This document shows positions 59,974-64,000 of a stretch of DNA of 64,000 bases, one piece after another. The position numbers were made by a program, and so were the translations under genes. Under the pieces are notes generated by a model. It was not told the origin of the DNA. It did not search any database and saw only the letters and a list, made by a program, of their open reading frames with translations. Positions within the stretch are counted from its first letter, which is position 1; every line of letters begins with the position of its first letter. The DNA lies in NCBI GenBank assembly GCA_036346375.1, contig CM070508.1, forward strand, positions 37,778,862 to 37,842,861, read 5' to 3'. Source of the stretch: Guadua angustifolia. Its lineage: Eukaryota > Streptophyta > Magnoliopsida > Poales > Poaceae.

Positions 59974-60360
59974 TTTTGTTAATCGAACTTACTTTGTAAG
60001 AAGATACATTACACATTGATGTCTCGTCAGGAAAAATTGTTACTGAATTGCTTTGGTTTTGTTGACCAGTTGCTTCAACCTGTGTGTTTTTATAGGATCC
60101 ATACAAAACAGAGGATCACAATGGGCAATGCAAAGAAAACATACAACATGTAGCTACATATATTTCATTTTCAGGAGCTAAATATATTTTGTTAATCGAA
60201 CTTACTTTGTAAGAAGATACATTATACATTGATGTCTCATCAGGAAAAATTGTTACTGAATTGCTTTGTTTTTGTTGACCAGTTGTTCAACCTGTGTGTT
60301 TTTATAGGATTCCATAGAAAACAGAGGATCACAAAGGGCAAGACAAATGTAAAGAAAACA
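59974..60360. repeat. Tandem duplication (213-bp period) with a small exon
   Basis: Segments starting TTTTGTTAATCGAACTTAC at 59974 and 60187 are about 93% alike. Each contains a minus-strand exon (59993-60079 and 60206-60291) coding for GQQNQSNSVTIFPDETSM-type sequence. The second copy has lost one base near its acceptor and is out of frame. Confidence 0.8.
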
Positions 60361-60761
60361 TAGAGCATGGATGACAGCATTTGCACTGTAGTGTTGCGAG
60401 GGCATTCTAGCTTATGTTAAAGCGGCTTATGTTAGAGCATGGATAACAACATTTGCACTACGAAATTTCTGTATGTTATGTTGCATGTCATTGGTACTTT
60501 ATAACTCATGGTTTCCAAAAACCTAGACACTTAGCCTCTGTGTTTGATCAAGGAGAGTGGTCTTTCTAGGGCATAACGATCGTGTTTGTTGTAGTGGTTA
60601 ACATCTGTAATCACTTGATCTATTCACTATGTGTGTGTGCAATATGTTTTTTGTTCATGTGATTCATCTGTCTTACTGAAATTTCGTAGTGCTGAGGGGA
60701 AGAAAGTTAGGTTTTGGAATCTAAAGCAGATGAGGAATCCAAAGCCAGAAAAAAGTGAGGA
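60292..60761. other. AT-rich 5' flank of the transposase gene
   Basis: No ORF. It contains short internal duplications (AGCATGGAT(A/G)ACA..TTTGCACT at about 60364 and 60434). Probably intron or promoter of the transposase gene. Confidence 0.4.
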
Positions 60762-61258
60762 GAATTCGTAGGGCTGGTTGAGAGGAAGGATAATCAGGTT
60801 CTCAATCTTACCTTTTGATGTTTTCCCTCTTCTTGTTCTTCTTCCATGCTTGCTTCTGCTCGTTCTTGATTTTCTTCACCTACCCGTTCCTTTTGTTTTT
60901 GATCGTATCGTATCTTTGATCGGTGTTATTTTGTTGTTTCTGACTTGGCATGCAAGTTAGCTTATGGTAGGTTTTTTTTGTAGGCTTATAGAGTTCGATA
61001 CGTTGAGTTGCACGATCATGGGCTATGTAAGCTGCTTGAGATTTGTTTCTGCCTTTATTTTTCTTAATGGGTTGCGTAAACAGGCTGAGTGGACCAACAA
61101 CATACATTTTTTGAGCAGGATAAGTGACAAACGGGCCTAAAAAACATGAACACAAACAGGCAAAACAAAATTGAGTGTACTGTACATCTTTTTGGGGGCC
61201 CAGGTGAAATATGAGTGCTGGGAACTTAGAAAAACACTCAAATCCCACCTAGACACCC
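60762..61258 (-). mobile_element. MULE outer (right) end
   Basis: About 500 bp shared with 3837-4336 and ending abruptly in both at CCTAGACACCC, followed by unrelated sequence (CCATAAAAAA here, TTTGCTAAAC there). That common break marks the element terminus, GGGTGTCTAGG when read inward. No inverted copy is found near 27.8-28.9 kb, so the element either lacks long terminal inverted repeats or has lost its left end. Confidence 0.75.
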
Positions 61259-61740
61259 CCATAAAAAATTACCAAACACAATATGATCAAATAAAAATCT
61301 TTAACAACCATCGCGCGTACAGGAGTCGATTGAGGAAGTCCTACGATTTTTTTCCCTATAAAAAAATACCTAAAGGCTAATGGGCTGGGCTAGGGTGGTC
61401 CGTGGCCCACCGGGACCACCCTGTAGCTCCGCCCCTGGCTGCAACGCGCGTGCCATCTGCCTGGCCTTCTCCTAATCTCTTCCCTCCTACTCGGTCGTCA
61501 TCATTCTCAACTGTGGCAGCCACCGCTCCATGCTAGATTGCCGCTCACTGCAATTGATTTGGGGAGGGTAGGGGAGAAGATGCGGGCTGTGCGGAGTAGC
61601 TGTTTTGATGGGATTTCACTCGCTCTATAGGAGACGTGGGGAGTCGGTTGCCCATGATGAGGGTGGTGGTGAGAAAGTTTTCGAGAAGTTGCATTGACCA
61701 GTCTGGCCAGTTTGTTTATTTTGGTTTCCTTTGAGAGGGA
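61259..61740. other. Unassigned sequence, partly GC-rich
   Basis: No coding potential and no similarity to other parts of the window. It contains the inverted repeat GGTGGTCC...GGACCACC (about 61394-61420). Confidence 0.4.
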
Positions 61741-61965
61741 TCACTCATATAGAATATCTTATCATAGACGTTTCACAAATTTTATCATAACTGATTTTGT
61801 GAATCGTCTGTAATCATTTGTTAGTGATAATAACAAGTTATCATAGATGGTTTATGAACGTCTGTGAAAAACATATCATAGATAGTTCTTAGTGCAAACT
61901 TTCTATGATAAGTGGTTCTAAGTATAAATTGTCTGTGATATCCTCTTATCATAGACAGTTTGCAT
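61741..61965. mobile_element. Subterminal repeat array, CACTA-like
   Basis: About ten copies of a 10-12 bp motif in both orientations (TATCATAGAC/T.GTTT and its reverse type CGTCTGTGAT) within 225 bp. This clustering is typical of the subterminal transposase-binding zone of grass CACTA elements. No CACTA terminus or 3-bp TSD is identified, so it is a fragment. Confidence 0.45.
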
Positions 61966-62019
61966 GGCAAACCGCGACGTGGTTGCATGACAACCGTCCG
62001 ATATGCCCAGGGTCCCAAA

Positions 62020-63233
62020 TTAAGGAGGTGATCGAGTATTAACTGGCTGTGGAACCAAGCGCCAAGCCTTTGGTGTAGAAGCAGCGCAAATTCATAGTCC
62101 TTGCTAAAAAAAGCTAATGGCAAATGGAGAATATGCGTCGACTACACTGACCTCAACAAAGCATGTCCTAAGGATCATTTTTCTCTCCCCCACATCGACC
62201 AGATAGTGAATTCCATTGCAGGTTGTGAACTGCTTAGTTTTCTAGATGCCTATTTGGGGTTTCACCAAATTAGCATATCTGCGGAGGACAAAGAGAAAAC
62301 TACCTTTACTACTCCTTTCGGTATATTCTGCTATGTAAAAATGCCTTTTGGTTTGAAATGCACTGGCGCAACGTATCAACGTTGTATTCAAAATTGATTG
62401 GAGTCCCAAAAAAGACACAATATAGGGGCGTACGTTGGCGACATCATAGTAAAATCGAAAACCAGGGGCACTCTAATAGGCGACCTTGGCGAAACATTCG
62501 ACAACCTCAAGAAGTATCAGATGATGCTTAACCCTAAGAAGTGCACGTTCGGCATCCCGTCCGGCAAGCTTCTCAGTTTCTTGGTGTCTAGTCAGAGCAT
62601 CGAGGCCAACACGCATAAGATCGAGGCGGAAAATTAGATGCGCCCTCCACGAACGCTAAGAGAGGTATAAAAAATTACAGAATGTATTGCGGCCCTTAGT
62701 CAATTCATCTCTCGGATGGGCGAACGAGGGCTACTTTTCTTCAAGTTGCTCAAGAAGCATGACAATTTCGAGTGGACCAAGGAGGCCGAAGAAGCCTTTC
62801 AAGATCGAAAAAGGTATCTTTTGTCCCCATCAGTTTTAGTTTCATCTAACGAAAAAGAGGAGCTTTTTATTTACAATGCAGCTACCCCCAAGTAGTAAGC
62901 ATAATCCTGGTGGTCGAATGGAATTGCCCTGAGAAAAAAAGTCAAAATCTAGAAGCCGGTGTATTATATGAGCGAAGTCCTACAGGGTGCCAAATTGCAA
63001 TATCCTCAAATATAGAAGATGATATATGCCGTCTTGATGACTTCTCGAAAGTTGCGGCACTACTTCCAGGTGCACAAGATCACAGTGATGACCACGTATC
63101 TGCTCAAGGATGTACTGCGCAACTGAGTGGTAACAGGGCGAATTGCGCAATGAGCGGTCGAGTTCAAAGTTGATTTTGCACCGAGAACCAGTGTCAAATC
63201 CGGAGTTCTGGCGGACTTCATTGCAGAATGAAC
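62020..63233 (+). pseudogene. Ty3/gypsy pol fragment (RT and RNase H), decayed
   Basis: RT core starts at KKANGKWRICVDYTDLNKAC (about 62105) and continues through FLDAYLGFHQI, FTTPFGIFCYVKMPFGL and GATYQR. The catalytic box reads YVGD instead of YVDD (62431-62442), so Asp is lost. Stops occur at 62395-62400, 62635, 62667 and 62895. The RNase H portion is recognisable as SRKLRHYFQVHKITV and VLADFIAE near the end (frame-shifted). The sequence breaks off at the insertion of LTR A7. It is unrelated to the non-coding family-A elements. Confidence 0.85.
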
Positions 63234-64000
63234 TGTAATATTCCAATGTAGCAATTTAAGTATTCCAATTGAGTTCTAAATTTTCTTGGGCTGTGCTTGG
63301 ATTGGGTGGGCCGTTTTGGGCTTGTGTTGACCCAAGTGGGGAGAGGGGCTCCTAACCCTAGTTTTTTTCCACTTTTTCGTTGCCCAGCCGCCACTCTCCT
63401 GGTTCCTTCCCCACCCGAGCGGTGCCTACGCCCTCACTCGCGCTCACCCGAGCCCTCGCTCGCTCGCTCCCTCAAGGCTCACTGAGCCACTTGCGCCAAT
63501 ATGATCGCTTCATTGCGCTTCGCTTTCGCGTCCAGCCAAGGTCTGCGTCCGTGCCGTCGCTGCGCTATGCCGAGCTGGCCGGCCACCGGCACCTCCTCCG
63601 GCGCCTCCCCCACCTTCCCCTTCATGAATCCATGAGCAATATTTGAGGTAAAAACCCTAGGAAGGGGGGATTCATTTGGCTTGCATGTGTAGTGCTTGAT
63701 GAAATGCCTAGCTAGGTTCGCATGAGAATGAAATGATTTTGTGCATGCTTGTGCTTTGTCTCGATGATTCAAGTGTGCATGATCAAGTGTTGAGTCTTGT
63801 GTATATTTATGCACTCAATCCATACCAGAACCTTGTGTTTACTTAAGTATCTGTTAGTCTAGCATACTATGACCATGAGGCTTGCTATTGTCTAGTTGAT
63901 GATTATTATTCATCTACGGCATAAAGTTCGTTTTGATGGTTTCTGAATTGATGTTATTATATGGTCCTACTGTGTGTTGCATGTGATTTTCCTATATGCA
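63234..64000 (+). mobile_element. Family-A LTR (A7), left part; right end outside window
   Basis: Starts TGTAATATTCC at 63234 after TGAAC, the expected TSD. It has the GC-rich leader at 63370-63640 and a donor TTTGAG|GTAAAA at 63647/63648, then the usual GCTTGCATGTG...TGCCTAGCTAG stretch. It continues beyond the window. Confidence 0.85.

Overview
The window looks like a transposon-dense stretch of a plant nuclear genome, most likely a grass. The evidence is Tekay-like Ty3/gypsy LTRs (TGTAA...TTACA ends, initiator-tRNA-Met primer sites), a FAR1-type Mutator-like element (MULE), intron-rich AT-rich gene fragments with GC-rich 5' exons, and a decayed Ty3/gypsy pol. The species cannot be named from the sequence. 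I see no intact host gene, no rRNA and no CRISPR. Nearly every base can be placed in a nested insertion history supported by target-site duplications (TSDs).

Layout. 1-2731: right part of an LTR of the dominant family (family A). 2732-3179: right end of another LTR (B). 3180-4336: internally deleted copy of the MULE. 4337-5180: 5' end and first exon of a GC-rich host gene fragment, split by a reverse family-A solo LTR (5181-13964, TSD GTAGG). A family-C LTR (8652-13349) is nested inside that solo LTR. 13965-14511: low-copy sequence. 14512-27789: another family-A LTR (TSD ATTAG) holding a complete family-A element (16212-25984, TSD ATATA). 28391-52356: a Ulp1-type cysteine protease gene with about 18 exons, broken by a family-C LTR (32674-35085), a second family-A element (35086-44372) and a small protease-only LTR element D (44381-47822). 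52584-55027 (minus): FAR1/MULE transposase, convergent with the Ulp1 gene. 55103-58709: reverse family-A solo LTR (TSD AAAAA). 58748-60291 (minus): further exons lying 5' of the transposase. 60762-61258: MULE outer end. 61741-61965: CACTA-like subterminal repeats. 62020-63233: dead Ty3/gypsy RT/RNase H. 63234-64000: start of another family-A LTR.

How the parts fit. The main biological unit is a large MULE that carries two convergent genes, a FAR1-type DDE transposase and a Ulp1-like SUMO protease. Both now have frameshifts or stops, but the Ulp1 catalytic exons and the transposase DDE residues are still readable. The rest is mostly family A, a non-coding, very-long-LTR (about 3-4 kb) retroelement present seven times. 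Comparing its copies shows a block of hairpins whose arms change in a compensatory way, a GC-rich leader that always ends in a splice donor, and mosaic LTRs. These family-A features are the least expected signals in the window.
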